DNA of 64,000 bases from Tethya wilhelma (GCA_964030475.1 CAXIPT010000001.1:2579075-2643074); one strand, 5' to 3'; positions 9,549 to 23,570 are shown, numbered from the stretch's first letter. Notes: a model not told the origin generated them from the sequence alone. A program made the numbers and translations.

Positions 9549-11956
9549 CTTTATGCATCAAGTAATTCATACTTCACTTGAACTTGTCTTTTTGTGTGTG
9601 CCAGTTTTGTCCAGTGTTATTTAATGAGCTATGCTGTGTTGTGTAGTGTGTCACTTTATGGTTATTTGTATATCCTCTCCCAACTCTTTTTGAAAAAGAT
9701 GTTTTGTTTGTTGTCATTACTGATTATTTTTCTGCGTTTGTGTACTCCACATAATTTATTGTAACCATCTCTTTCATATACATGACACAGTGCCGATCCA
9801 ACTGACCCAACTACCCCGATCGAGCACAATGTGACGATGGACTATACTGTTGTAAGTCCAACTACTAGTGGCTACTCGAGCTACTCAACGAGCCCCTATG
9901 ATAGTCCTAGGACGAGTGAAGGCGCCATTCTTCCTCCAGATTATGAGCAGCAATTTGGTGCAGCTCAGGACGAACTGGAACTGAAGCCTTTCGACGATCC
10001 CAATGTACAACTAATGTGTCATGACCACTCGCCTGTCCAAAAAGTCCCGATGTGCAGTCAACAACAGCAACAACAATCATTTGGAAGCTATCCACAGTTT
10101 TTGAACGACTACGATCCGATGTACTCAACAGCAGCCGCGCAACCACCACTAGCACTGCCGCCGTACAATGGCCAGTCGCGCTATGTACCACCTGATGTAT
10201 ATTCCAAACAGTTTGGTGGTATGATTTCAAGTTCCAACTTTTGTCTTTCTAACTATCCACAGATGGCTGAAGGAATGCACAAATCTCCAACTATGTCAAT
10301 GGTAAATACATTGTGCAAAGTGTGTGGAGACACAGCTTCAGGCAACCACTTCGGAGTGTTAAGTTGTGAAGCTTGCAAAAGCTTCTTCCGAAGAAGTGTT
10401 CGGGCAAATGCTCGATATGCTTGCCGAGGCAATCGCAACTGTGCAATTGAAAAGCACACTCGGAACAGGTGCCAGTACTGCCGATTGCAAAAATGCATCT
10501 CAATGGGAATGAGAAAAGAAGGTGGGTCATTTTATTTAGTGTCTAAAATTCTTAAATATTGAAATTTAGTACATGTTAATACTGTGTCAAAATGATAATT
10601 AACTCAACACATTGTCACATTCCCTTGTAGCTGTTCAAGAGGAACGTACCCCACAAGGTGCAAAATTGCAGCGAGCCAGTACTCCAACTCCCCTTGGTTT
10701 TTCCAATCTCAACTTTGTTCCACCGTCCATCCCCTATTTCCCTCCAAGCTTCGACTCTCCTACCAGCCCCGTACCTCGTATGCTGTCACACTCGGCTAGC
10801 AGGATGTATGGATCACTTCCAAATCTCAAAATGGAATTCGATCGCTCTTCAGCCCACTCTCCTGGTCTAACCCCTCAGGCGCGATCGTACACTCCTCCTA
10901 GCCTCGATACCTCTGCCGGAATGTCCTCCAACCAGATCACGGTTTCAGCTCTTGTCAACGCTGACATGCAGTCTGATTCTCAACCCGAGACCATCAAGAC
11001 TACAGCTACCAACATCAAACTAGAGGATCTCTTTGAAGGCATCAAGGCATCTCTTCTCAAAGTTATCGAGTGGGCTAAACGTATTCCAGCTTTCGGAAGC
11101 CTCAGTCTTGATGACCAGGTCAAGCTACTCAAATCCAGCTGGTGCGAACATTGTACTCTGAAGTTGGCAGCTCGTAACGGCCCAAAATCGGATACGGTTC
11201 TTCTTGCCAGTGGTCTCTCATGTAGCAAGGATCAAATCGAGGATCCTGAGGTTCGTCGAGTCATGAACCGAGTTTTCACTGAGTTGGCTTATTGGCTCGA
11301 TTACCTGAATGTGGACCGTGTGGAGCTGGCTTGTCTGAGAGGAATATTGCTCTTCAACCCTGGTGAGTATGTGTAGCTATGATTTTACTTTGTTTGAGGA
11401 TATGATGCAATATTTGTATTGAATACAATTTACAAATGTTCATCCTTTTTGGTTTGCTCTCTGTTACTGTAGATGCCAAAGGGTTGAGCCCTGCTTCCCG
11501 AAAGAAGGTAGAGATTTTCCAGGAACAAATCCTGCAGTCTCTTGAGAGCCGAACAAAGACCATGTACCCAGTGTCTCCACAGAGGTTCTCTAAGCTCCTC
11601 CTGAGGCTTGCACCACTCAAAGCTATTGCCTTGGAGGTTATGCAGCACATGGAGGTGCAAAGAGCACTTGGGAATGCCAAGATGGATAATCTGTTTGGAG
11701 AGCTCCTCGATTTTGAGTAACTTTATGCATCAAGTAATTCATACTTCACTTGAACTTGTCTTTTTGTGTGTGCCAGTTTTGTCCAGTGTTATTTAATGAG
11801 CTATGCTGTGTTGTGTAGTGTGTCACTTTATGGTTATTTGTATATCCTCTCCCAACTCTTTTTGAAAAAGATGTTTTGTTTGTTGTCATTACTGATTATT
11901 TTTCTGCGTTTGTGTACTCCACATAATTTATTGTAACCATCTCTTTCATATACATG
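7614..11956 (+). repeat. tandem duplication, two units of about 2.17 kb
   Basis: Unit 1 (7614-9784) and unit 2 (9786-11956) are offset by 2172 bases. They look identical in exons, both introns and 3' flank. Unit 1 starts inside coding exon 1 at CACAGTGCC, and the unit ends at CATATACATG in the 3' flank. The junction carries one extra A. Either a very recent duplication or an assembly error could give this. Confidence 0.9.
9837..11720 (+). CDS. RXR/HNF4-like nuclear receptor, copy 2 (5'-truncated duplicate)
   Basis: This copy matches copy 1 from its residue 75 onward. Exons are 9837-10521, 10631-11362 and 11473-11720, giving 554 residues from the first in-frame ATG (MDYTVV). The DNA-binding and ligand-binding domains are complete. 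The duplicated block begins inside copy 1's first coding exon, so this copy has no own promoter, 5' untranslated region or native start codon. Its upstream sequence is the 3' flank of copy 1. It could be expressed only by read-through, a new promoter or splicing from copy 1. It may also be a mis-assembled haplotype or collapsed read artefact, because no difference between the copies was noticed. Confidence 0.75.
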
Positions 11957-12211
11957 CAATAGTGACTCTTAAGTGTTAATATTGTTTGTCTGCTATTATC
12001 TGCTATTGTAGTATGGCCATACTATTATATTATTAGTAACATTTCTCCACATCTCTGCTGTGTTTATACCTTGAGCTGGAATTAAAGGAAAAAAGAATAC
12101 TAATTTCAACCCAGCACAGTAAACATTGTGATTACATACGTATTGCATGGGGTGGGCCATAGCAAATTGATTACAGCTGTCAAGACTTTGCATGCTTGGA
12201 AACAAAAGAAA

Positions 12212-13459
12212 ATGGCTACTAGATTTGCAGTAGGATACCAGCAAGCTTATGGAGGGGACTCTGTTACATCCCCAGAGGATATTAGTCTTCAAATGGTTAG
12301 TGGATGTGTGTATGTATTGTATCTATTATATAAGGCAATGGTAGCTATCTTCAAAAGATATCCAGGGGGATAGAAAGAGGGAAAGGCTCAGTTTATATGG
12401 AAATGTGTGATCCTGAAGAGTCACTGTTTACATTCAATTTATGACTTCTGTTTGCTAATTGTATGTGCATGTCTCAGGAACTGGATACAAACTATTGGCC
12501 TTGTGATACAGAGTATATCCCGACCCCATATGGCCAACTGTGGGTCACCATTCAGGTGAAGTTATTATTCCCCTTCATCTTTCCATTCATTTTGTTGTGT
12601 AGTAGAGCACAATCATGATAAATTTAACTGTAGAGTTTTTCTCCGTTATTCTTCCCAGGGTGATCGAGAAAAACCTGCTATTATCACATATCATGACGTT
12701 GGACTAAACCGTGAGTAATCGTATTAAACTATACTTGGCTAATGGAGGCTTGAATTGCTCCCAGCCTAGAATCTAATATCCAAACAAGAATGCTCCCTCC
12801 TTTGTGTGTGTGCCTACACAGTAGACACCACAAAATTTGATACTCTGATTAATTATCGTTGAATAGTATTGTGGATTTCTCATTAGCTTTTGTAGGTCAC
12901 CAGTGTTTGTGTGTGGATTCATTTCACACACCTTGAGAGGTATAAGCTCAGGTTTTGTTTGTTGCCAATGTGTGGGGGTAAGGAGTTGAATTTTTGTCCA
13001 CACTGATCATGTATTGATGTGAGTGCTGTCACTGTGATGCTTCATTAAGTTATTGTATTTGTTTACGGACAGATCAAACAGCATTTGGTGCATTCATGGG
13101 TGAGCTAAGTGTGGCCAACTTGATGGCTCAGTTCTGTTGGTATCATATTGACGCTCCTGGACAGGTATGTATGTTTGTGTGTTCTGTTTCACATGTGTGT
13201 TTATGAAAGTGTAATATATAAATGCATACAGGAAGTACCCAATCAAAAATTTCCCAGAGAGTGAGTGAACAATGCTGTCAAAACTATTATAGCAAGAGTA
13301 CTCTTGATGATGTGTCTTGTGACCTATCACTGATGTCTTGTTAACATGATTGTATGTATGCAGCTTCATCTATCCGAGCATGACTCAGCTGGCCGAGCAG
13401 ATTGAGTACTTGGTAGAGCACTTTCAGTAAGATCCTCACACACACACACACACACACAG

Positions 13460-13511
<52 letters not shown>

Positions 13512-15989
13512 CTTACCACAATGCAGAACTGCATTGCACTTACGCAAACAAACATGCAAACACACCCAACACCTCTGCTATGTGCGCTGTGTTACTGAGG
13601 GAATATGTAAACAAACTCCAGCAAAAGCCATACAAAATACATTCTTAGAGCACTGATGATGTTTTCATGCTTGGCAGGGCGCACAAGGCCCACTCCAGCA
13701 ACACACTCATGCCAATTAGCACGTTTTGCCTCTGGTGCAACTAGTCGAAGTTAACAGAGCCAGGTCTTTGCCTACAGGAACAGGAAATTGCACAAAGCTC
13801 TTCTCCCTTTTGTGTTCTCTTGTTTGTTTGTTTGTATACATACCAAAATCACTAGAGAATTATCTTATCAGTCTTCTTTCTTGTCTCCCTGACAATGTAG
13901 ACTGGGCTACTTTGTTGGTGTAGGTGTGGGGGCTGGAGCCAACATTCTAGCAAGATATGCTGTGAGTTGTTAATCATGGTATTATTAGGGTAGGAGACAG
14001 TGGGAGAACCCACCCAATAAACATAGTGCTGCTCACTACCAAACTGACAGACTAGTTGTTTATTAGGGTACCATATGGCTAGAGTCAGTATACTAGCTTG
14101 TATGTTTTACACTGGCAGCCAATAATCTTTCAACTTTTTTTTCCCCTGTCAGATCATCAATCCTGACAGAGTGAGTGGGCTGGTGCTCATTAACTTTGTC
14201 CCGAATTCAATTTCGTGGACAAACATTCACAAACTTACAGGCAAGGTAAGAGTCAACAATAATGAGTATAACGTGTGAGTATGGTGACCGTCTTTCCTTT
14301 GTGTGGCGTGTATTATTTAACATATCACCAATTCCATGTGTCTTGTAATAACAACAGCCACGTGCTAGGTGTATTCCCTGTGCTAGGTTTATTCCCTGTT
14401 TAGAGCTGGGCGCCCACCTTGCTGGGCAAGATGGCTGCTTTTTGACCTCTGATGGTTGAGATCACTCGTGCGATTATAAGTCCTCACCTCACAAGTGAAC
14501 TGTGCTATTTTCTTACAGTATGAGATCATCGTGCATATCTCACAATGCTAACGAGACCTTCTAGGGTTTGATGGGTGGAATGTGCATCTCAAATATGATA
14601 TTTGTGAAACTAACCAAAGACGCTAGGTACTGTGACTGCTTTCAATTTTTTTGTTGCAAACTTTGGTGTGTGAAATCCAAGCTACCTACGTTTTATGGAA
14701 TCTGAAGGGAAAGAGGAAATTCCACTGCCTCTGAGATAATGTCTCAGCCAACATTAAGCTAGCTGACAGCCTGAAAGACTCCACTGTTTGTGTCTCCACA
14801 ACACCACTAGACTTGTTTGTCCACTCATTTCTAGTCCCTTTTGGAATAGGAAAGGCACTGAGTCAGTCTGTGTGTAGAGTAACTAGGCCCAAATTGTTAT
14901 AGGAATACTTAATGTTTATATGGCCCCTCTCTTTGTTCTTTTTGGCAGTGCATTGTTACATAATGTGTTTGGTCTGGATGCCCGTCATTCTTCTATTCCA
15001 ACAATAATGTTTAGTGACGTCTTAAGAGTCAAGTTGTGATGTGTGTGCCACACGTGCTTGAGTTGTCCCAAGTAATTGATTTTTTAGCTAATTGCCTCGT
15101 TTTGTTAATCACTATCAAAAACAATGAGTTTTATGTGAATTCCACACTCCCATCTTCTCCTAGTGTGGTCTTAGATATGATAATAGAGGCTTTATGTGAG
15201 AATATCATAGTAATAACAGACATACCATACACAGATACTATACAGATGCATGCATGTATATTATGTGTATGTTCTGTACATACGTGGCATTGTGTGTGCA
15301 TTTGTGTGACTTGGAAACTGTATGCATTTTAATGTATTGACGTCACATGCCGGTGCTGATATTGCTAAAGAATTTCATTAAGATGCACAAATAGACACAC
15401 CATTATCGTAAGCTATGCTCAATGTCGCAAACATAAGGGATAAGCAATGTTTTGTTACTTGTATGGCAATTAATTTAACTACACCATACGTAAGGCATAG
15501 TAAATAGTTATTAGGAAAATCCAAAGTATTTTTTTAAAATGAAGAAATTTTTTCCTTCTGTTTTTTGTTTTTGTTTTTGTTTTTGTTTTTGTTTTTTAGG
15601 CTGTTAGCTGGCAGTTGAAGGACAGGAATGAAGGTGTGCCACGCCTCTCTTCATTCCTTCTCTCAAGACTTGCCTTTGGACCAGTAAGTCCGTTGCTAGC
15701 TGATAAATTTGTCATCTTTATTGTGGGGCAGAGTTCAGCTTGTGGATAACAGGTTTTGTCATGTATGAGATAATTTGAACCAGATGATGTCTTTAGTACT
15801 TTTTGTGTACTGTTGTGTATGTAATGAATCAATTGTAGCACAAATTAAAGATGGCTTCTTGCCCACACGTTCATTGTCCAAACAAACAGTTCACCCAGGC
15901 CTGCCAAACTCAAGCATGTACTGTGAAATTGTGTGCTTATTATGTTTAGTACTATCATGCTAATGATTGATCTCATAAGGGTGCTGTCT

Positions 15990-16034
<45 letters not shown>

Positions 16035-19000
16035 GTCTGCAGAAATCGACAAAGATTTAAAGAGGGTCTACCTTGAATCAGTAGAAGGTCAGAATCCTCA
16101 CAACCTGGCCCTATTTTTGGATTCTTACAACAAGTGAGAGTGGTGCATTCATACTACACAAACTCATTCAATAATTCTCACCCACACAGATATTGAAAAA
16201 CGCACGTACACACCATACCATGTACTCACACGGTGATGACCCGTTAGCACATTATCAAATCTAGATAATACATACTCTATTGAATTGTATTTTGCGAACA
16301 ATAATAGTGTACACGTACCCATACGCAAAACAAACAGCCACACTTGTATCAACACATTATATTTTATACCGTGTGAGTACAAATACTGTCATATCCTCTC
16401 TAATGCTATGAATATACAAATATTCAAACTTCAAAGAGTCTCCTGTGAATCATGTTTTTGATTTGGGGGTCCATGCCCTCCACTTATGAATAATCACCAA
16501 CTTTCTAGACAAACCCAGAGCCATTTTATTATTCATTTGAGTCACACTGTAGAACCAGTTTCCTCTCAGGTGTCAGATCCATGTTATGCAAAATCTTGAT
16601 GTCTAAGATGGCCTATGGAGGCATCTTGTTGGATGACTCAATTGCTGAAGTGATGAATTTTTCTAGACCTGCTGTGGTTGTTACAACATTCTTTGTCTGA
16701 TGACATAACATGTTATTTGATTACATAATTAGTGTAGCATGTTATGTAAGACTTTTGGCTCCCCAATACAAATGTACATGTGTGTATATTAAAATGTAGG
16801 GTTTTCCAATGTTAAGTGAATTATGTACACTATTGTGTGTAAAATTTGCTTATAATACACCTTACGATGATAATAATTATGCATGTGTGTATATTTTCTG
16901 GACCATACAGGAGATCCTGCATTACCAGTGACATTGCTCAAAGCATCAAGTACGTAAAGCGGGTTAGCCTGTGGTATTTTTGATAAATTAAGTTAAGGTA
17001 AACAAGGATTGAATCTTGCTAATCCATATTATCAATGATGATTATGTTAGTCTCGTAGTGTGTACACTCTGGTAGCCTAGAATTGAGTGAGAGCATGGAT
17101 TGAAAAAATAACATACTAGCTACTGTATAGTAAAATGATAACGTATGACCTCAAACTTCATGTATAGTATTTGCTGGCTTTATTCAAGGAAACTTGTTAA
17201 TGAATTGAGGGTCCACAAGATTTATTATGGTGATCTGAGGAAGTACCGTACAAGTTGCATCCTCAAGGAGGCCTGTAGAATGACCGATGGAAGCTTACAA
17301 AGTGAATTAAACCATTGTCTCTTCTAGGAGGATGACTCTTAGCTCAACAGCCACTATCCGTTTAGTCTAGTAACCATAACAAAGATACTAATACTATTGT
17401 GATGGTGTATATGCTACAAGTGGCCCGCTAATAGCATTTTGACACTGCTGTTCACACACTCCTAATACAATAGGAGGACACTACAAATGATTCATGTGTT
17501 AATCCTAATGTTTTTACCATAATACAGGTGCCACTGTCTGTTCATAGTTTCAAGCAACTTTGAAGACAAGGAGCAGGTGGTATGTCTCGGCTCATTGTAT
17601 TGATGTGTACACAATAATATCATTTATGCTCACTTGCATTGCATGCACAAGGTCTACATTTTTCCACAGGTACATAACTAATTGTCCGTTAAATAAACAC
17701 AGACAGCATGCGCAGCTAGCTTCCCTCTGTTGTTATGACTCTATTGCATGATTGTGTTTGTATTTGTATCATTATTGTTCCCCAGGTAAAGTTCAGCCAC
17801 TCAATGAACACCACAAAGACAACATTCCTTGAGGTGGGTAGTAGTGTGTACTGTGTATCTGTGTGTTGTCTTGTGTGCGAAGATGGATGGATATATAGTT
17901 CCTTCTTGAATGTGTGTGTGTGTGTGTTCCTAAAGGATGTATCTAATTCCTTTGAGAAAAATACTATATATACTTTTCATACAGGCATAAACCTAATAGG
18001 TATAACATTGTTGTTAGATATTCACATTAAAGTATTTGGGATCATCGTATCAAAACTGAGCCCACCAGGAGTGGGCACTCAGGAAATAATAGACACTTCC
18101 AGACATGTCCTCATCCATCGATGATGGTGATCGTTAACACCTGAATAGTCACGGGATGAGAGTGGAATGCATACTTAGAATGCAGTAGTGAATTGGCCTG
18201 CAACATAACATTAGTTCCTCCTCCAGCCAATCTCTCTCTGCCTGCTGCCACTCCCCCAGTCTCTACTGGAGCCACAGTAATTGTATTACAATCTATATAT
18301 ATACAGTGTTGTTGGTGGCACAAAAACACTACCATGACCCACATGCATTTTTGAATTAAGCCTTACATTTAAGCTCACCATACAAATTGTACATTAGGGC
18401 CCACTCCACAGGAAGCACTCTGGGCTGTATAAGTGGGGGATCAAATAACTTGAGGTCACTAATGGTAGATGTTTCAATTCACTTGGTGACAGGTGTCAGC
18501 TCCCCTTGCTTGGAATGCTAATCATAATTTCTTATTTAGACTCTGCTATGGATGAGTGAATAACGTTACGCATACTTGAATTTCAGGATGTTGTTTCTAT
18601 TATACCCACGGTCCTTGGTATTGTAGTGGTAGCAGCATGGGAAGTACATACTAATTGTATGGTTAATACAGGAGTGAATGAACCAGTCCAGTATTGTATG
18701 TTTTACTGTATAGCAAGAAATTTTTGAGGAGTAAAAATTTTCAAGGAAAGGCGGTTGCAAAATGTTTTTTGCGATTTTATTTCAAAGGATCAAGCAACCC
18801 CGCCCCATATATTGCAATCCAATCCCAAATTTTCTTGGATAAAATTTTCACAGATTGCTGGCAATCCACCAAAACCATGAAATTTACACTCCTTGAAAAA
18901 TTCTGGCTACATAAATAGCCCTAGCAGATATATAACTCCCAGGATACTGTTACATTCATCATGTAAGTACAGTCATGCAGTCAACATTATAATCAGGATG

Positions 19001-19652
19001 GTCCATGGGAAGGGTGTGTATTGTAATGCCCTGTACAGTTACCAGTAGGTAACATTTCCCTTTGGGCATAAAGTTCAGCTACAACAATCCTAGAGCAGAC
19101 AAACTGTTTGTTACAAAACTTACAACTCATTTGCATCTCCTCTAGCCAAGGTAATTTAATTAATAACCTAATGAATATGTGAATTGAAGGGGTTCTCACA
19201 CAATCACACTTGATTGTGCAAGCCTGGTGTCTCAAGTCCTGCTCTGTGTGGTTTGTTGTGTTGACCAGGGGGGGTATAAACTGGTTTAAACCACCATTGA
19301 AGTATACACTGATGTAATGTGATGTCACAAAGACAGTTTTCCTGTTTCCTGTGAACTCTTTTTGAAGTGATCACCAGTTGAGTGGGTGGCTGGAATTTTT
19401 TCCACACATCAGCAGGTGCACCATTGAACCTAGCAAATGAGGGGGCAGATTGTAATGCTAAACATAGACACCTTATTCATTGTTGTTTTTGCTTTGTGAT
19501 CCCTTTTGTGATTCACTTGTCTGGACATCATCCATATCGCCATAGTGATGTGTATGTTTAGATGAATATCGAATTTGTGGAGTTTTTATCGAGTTTGGTT
19601 ATATTGGTATAATAATATATATTCCAAGACTAGTAGCATAATGATCTTTGTG

Positions 19653-19704
<52 letters not shown>

Positions 19705-20650
19705 GGTGCATGTGTATGTGTGTGTCAGCTTGTTTTGTCCTATTATACTTTTAGCTTACAACAGATTGAGGAAGCAAGCAAGCTGGCTAGAAGTCCAGAC
19801 TCGATCTAATTCACACGAGTATTAAAATATTTCATATTAAGGCATAAATCATGACTTGAAATTGCATTAACGCATAGTTGGCTGGAATTCTATGCTCTCA
19901 TTTGGCTCTATAGATCCTTAGCACTAACTCCTAACCATTGTATAGACGGAAGCTACATATTCTGTGAGTGTCTCCTCACCAATTGTACAATTCCTAGAGG
20001 TAGAATACTGCTCAATACCTGTTCCACCTTCTTAGAAATGATTTACTCTCGAAAAATGTAAACTATTTTTTCCCTTTCCTATCACATAGTTATGTGGTGT
20101 CAAGTCTTCCATTCATCTTGTTACATAACTATTATTATGGACACACATGTATTGAGGCTGATCGTCATGAGATAGCATTGGGTTCCACAGGAAACATGAC
20201 GACATGAAGTGCACATTAGGGTAGCTATTCAATGAATGAAGGGGTAGAGCTACAATAACAGGAAGCCTTAGTTGGAAAGACTGTTACAGTCATACAGTGT
20301 CGTGGATTCCACCCACTAATGATAATTAGACTCCACTGCATGTTACTGTAAATGCTTCACCGTCAACTTGGTGAGAATGCTAGCCGATGTTAGACAACCA
20401 CCCACACATCACTCTACTCTGTTACAAATCACTCATCTGTTGTCTATACACACACAACCCACAGATTTACAACTCCAGTAATCTACTGCTTGATGAGCAG
20501 CCAGCCAAAGTGGCTACGGCTCTGAAACTCTTCATCCAAGGCCTTGGATTGGGACCCTCTCTCTCACCCAGCACTCACCACACCCCCACACCTCCTCACA
20601 CTATCACAGTGAGCGGACAACCGGCCATGATACACACAAGTGAGGCGTAA
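12212..20650 (+). CDS. NDRG: NDRG family protein (N-myc downstream-regulated-like)
   Basis: Alpha/beta-hydrolase-fold protein of the NDRG family; members act in stress response, differentiation and trafficking and are not known to be enzymes. Fourteen exons: 12212-12295, 12478-12555, 12659-12710, 13073-13164, 13232-13260, 13364-13426, 13901-13961, 14153-14245, 15600-15683, 16036-16133, 16911-16949, 17528-17576, 17786-17833, 20465-20650. These sum to 1056 bases, 351 residues, the usual family length. Seen: an N-terminal beta hairpin (YIPTPYGQLWVTIQG), YHDVGLNHQTAF, and an elbow region GVGVGAGANILARYA where the catalytic Ser of true hydrolases is missing. VSGLVLIN and a C-terminal DEQPAKVATALKLFIQGLG follow. 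The tail is rich in Pro, Thr and His. Intron 13 is 2.6 kb. An upstream in-frame ATG at 12128 is unlikely to be used. Confidence 0.93.
13436..13511. repeat. CA microsatellite in NDRG intron 6
   Basis: About 75 bases of CA with two substitutions, starting about 10 bases after the exon-6 donor. Confidence 0.9.
15560..15597. repeat. GTTTTT hexamer array forming the polypyrimidine tract of NDRG intron 8
   Basis: Six or so TTTTTG units run directly into the acceptor TTTTTTAG of exon 9 at 15600, so the repeat itself supplies the pyrimidine tract. Confidence 0.85.
15991..16032. repeat. TG microsatellite at the NDRG exon 10 acceptor
   Basis: A TG tract ends four bases before the acceptor GTAAG|TCTGCAG at 16035-16036. 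Confidence 0.85.
19655..19700. repeat. TG microsatellite in NDRG intron 13
   Basis: About 46 bases of uninterrupted TG, degenerating into GTGGGTGCATGTG on its right. Confidence 0.9.
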
Positions 20651-21557
20651 CCAGTGCATGCAGTCGCCTGAAAACATGGGATATTGAACTACTATGCTGC
20701 TAACAGAAGAACCTATAACCACAACGGTACCATTTATCCAATCAGTATCAAACTAACTTGCTAGTACTGTATACTTGCTAGTATAATAGCATTATAGTAT
20801 TATCGAAACCCACCAAGAGAAAGACTTATAATAGTTAGGTGCCTGGTACTGTATCACCTCAACTTCATTCACACCTGGTGTCTCTCGTATATATTGCTAG
20901 TGTATCATTCATTGTTGGGACAACCAACCACCCAATGAGATCACCTCAAAATTTAGCGTCCTGGTGCCAATGTTGTACTAAGTCTTGTTACCGTGGTTAC
21001 GCGTGTAGGTGTAATGTACATGGTCAGGAAATTAGTCAAGTAGGCTATGTGAGTTACCCAATTAGAGATCCTACTGAAAGTACTCCAGGGTAGCACTTCA
21101 GTTTGGAAGGGATTCAAAAAAGGTTACTGTGCATGTTTTCTCCAGCCTATGTGCTATACTTTATGACAGTTGTGGGTCATTGTCCTTCAAAGCAGGGAGG
21201 TAAACATTGGCTCAAAAGTAGCTGAAGCCAGTTTCTTGGCTCCAGTGGAAGCATGCCTATGCATGCTGTGGTCACCTCTACAGCTTTGTCATTTCCTTTA
21301 CAAGAGCCAATACTGGGATATCATATGGCCTTGAGTGTAGTAGTGTCAGTGTGATCATGGCTTTCATAGTTTACTGCTAACACAGATGCCAGCAATGTTG
21401 GTGAATTCCCACATGTAACTTTCTGTACGTCTGACATAGCATACCACACATTATGATTCACTCCACTAATTATTAATTTGGAAATTGAAAGTAAAATAGT
21501 TGCTAACATTCAACCATCAATAATAAATACCTAAACCACAAAAACAAGCATAGTGTC
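20651..21557. other. intergenic 3' region between convergent NDRG and TMEM143
   Basis: About 0.9 kb between two stop codons. Only short open frames are present and I saw no conserved domain. It probably holds both 3' untranslated regions. Confidence 0.6.
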
Positions 21558-23570
21558 TCATCTCCAGCCATGCTGTGGTGATGCCTCTACAACTGAAATC
21601 TGTTCGTCTGAATTCTCAGAGTCTCTCATTGCTCCAACAGTATCCCATCGATATCTAGATTCAGGTAACACCTCCAAACAGTCCTCGATGCTTAGCACCG
21701 ATAATCTGCCATCCTTTCGTTTGACCAAGAGTCCAAGATTGTCTAGTTTTTCTAAAGCATCTTCAATATCAAAGCCAATCCCTTTTAGGTCAAATCTCCC
21801 AGACAGCCACTCTTCGATGCGAGCCTTAAGAGACTCCTTACTGTCGTAGATGGGTGGTTCTGCAGTGTGTGAAGTGCCTGGGACACCTCTACGATTTCGT
21901 GGGGAGAGGAGAAACACGTACGCCAAAAGAGCCTCCTTGAATTCTTCGTCCTGAGCCCGATCGGCCAGTAGTGTCAGCACACCACGATTGTTGGCAACAG
22001 TCTTGTAGTAGAGAGTGGTCGCCAAGTTAGCAAGGTAATGATTGCGCTTGTTCTTGTAGCCAACCCAAGCTCTTACAGCAAGCACACCAGCAAGCCCTAC
22101 TCCCAACCATGACCACTGAACTTTGACCAAATCTGCAATCATAGGTAGGGATCTCATGGCAACAGTTCCACCTCCCAGCAGCACACTGGTTGCTATGAAT
22201 CCCTTATCAAAGTTGGACATTTTGATCTTTCCATCTGGAAGCAGGTATTCGAGCTTGTTGCACTGGACCTCTTTGAATACCTTGAGCAGTAGCTTATTTT
22301 CACCACGTGATCGGACGGCAACAAACACTCGAGTGTACACACTGTACTCCAAGTTGTTATTGTAGCTTATTGGAGGAGTTTTGCGAGAGAAATATGATTT
22401 AAGGGAAAGTTTAAGACGTTGCAAGCGAGACCTCCTCTCTACAGCATTCCCTCTGGTCCATATCCTAAGTAGCTCGTAATCTGAAGGGTCCACAGACACT
22501 ATCAGTCCATCGGTGTCCCTATCATGTAAGAGCCCGGCTAGTTGGTGCTTAGGGATCTCAAAGTAGTTGGCCTTTTCTAGAAACTTATCGACTTTCTGCA
22601 AAAGCCAGTATTCATTGTCAAGGAGCTCTTTCTTGGACAAGTCTCTTGTTTGGTATGTGTCCTTATCAGGGTCCATGTAATCATAGAGCAACTAGATACA
22701 TAGGAAAATCATTAAGAGTAATGGAGATGATGCACAGGTCAGCACTAAGATCCATTATCAGACTACAAGTAGACATCACATGATGCAGCACACACCACAC
22801 ACACACATCAATAGAGACAGACAGACAGACAGACAGTCAGTCCACTCATACAGTAAAAGCCACAACATTGTTATGCAACTGTTTTCCACACAATAATGCC
22901 ATCAATTGCTAAGCAAAGCATGAAATCATTAAGAGCAGTCCAGACTGCCTCAAGAAAATGGGTTACTCCCTCATTATGTCAATTAAACTTTGACCCAGAA
23001 AAACTATTTTAGGGGAAGTTGCAGTTTCTCTGGTAACAGTGCTTAATTTTCTCCAGTTTAAGCCCACCCCATCATGTTTCCATTTAATGCACATGTGATG
23101 TAAACACATCCAGAATTTCATCATACCTTTGCTTCTTCCAAAATGGCATAGAACCTCTGTGAGTAGTGTGCATCCATAGCAGCAGCAAATCTCTCCATGA
23201 GTCCTCTCTCCTTCCAACTGAGCAATCCTTCTTCATTCATCAATTCTTTCAGCAGGGTTCTTCTTGGCACTGGAATAAACTTTTCTAGGCGTTTCTCTTC
23301 AACTTTTACAACTGCTTTTACACCCTCTATCTTCTTGGTGGACTCTAGACTTTCCTCATCCTGGTTTTTCTTGCTTCTTCCCCAGCCAAAAGGAATGAGA
23401 GAACTTGTGGATTCATTCTTCTTGCCTGTCCTACTCAAAAGGTACCGCACACCATGACCAAGTTGAAAAGAAGCTCTAATATTAGCTTGTTTTCTTACAG
23501 AAAGTGAAGATCGCCACAGCCTGTTCATGTTGGGTTGTGCAGAGCTAGGTCCATCGGTAAAGGTCGTCAC
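21558..23570 (-). CDS. TMEM143: TMEM143-like (DUF3754) membrane protein
   Basis: Two exons, 23127-23570 and 21558-22691 (minus strand), give 525 residues. Known members are mitochondrial membrane proteins of unknown biochemical role. The N-terminus is basic and Ser/Arg-rich and could be a mitochondrial targeting sequence; a downstream Met (MNRLWRSS) is an alternative start. The family block begins at KFIPVPRRTLLKEL, continues through GLMERFAAAMDAHY and LYDYMDPD, and has two predicted membrane spans (FIATSVLLGGGTVAM and WLGVGLAGVLAV). A DUF3754-type segment, YYKTVANNRGVLTLLADRA, follows. The C-terminal part has a winged-helix-like acidic and Leu-rich stretch. It lies head-to-tail with NPEPL1, 128 bases downstream of that gene's stop, on the same strand. 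Assignment rests on recognisable motifs, not an alignment. Confidence 0.82.

Noticed and set aside
12128..12211. Upstream in-frame extension of NDRG exon 1
   Set aside because: The extra residues do not resemble NDRG N-termini, and an acceptor-like ATTACAG inside suggests non-coding sequence; ATG at 12212 gives the expected length.
13341..13565. Open frame dominated by Cys-Val repeats
   Set aside because: Translation of a CA/TG microsatellite.
14360..14400. Two 18-base direct repeats GTGCTAGGT.TATTCCCT
   Set aside because: Only two copies in an intron; ordinary local duplication.
21553..21849. Plus-strand frame over the TMEM143 3' end
   Set aside because: Antisense to a clear coding exon; no independent support.
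22808..22836. GACA tetranucleotide run
   Set aside because: Short simple-sequence repeat with no further structure; not a CRISPR-like array.
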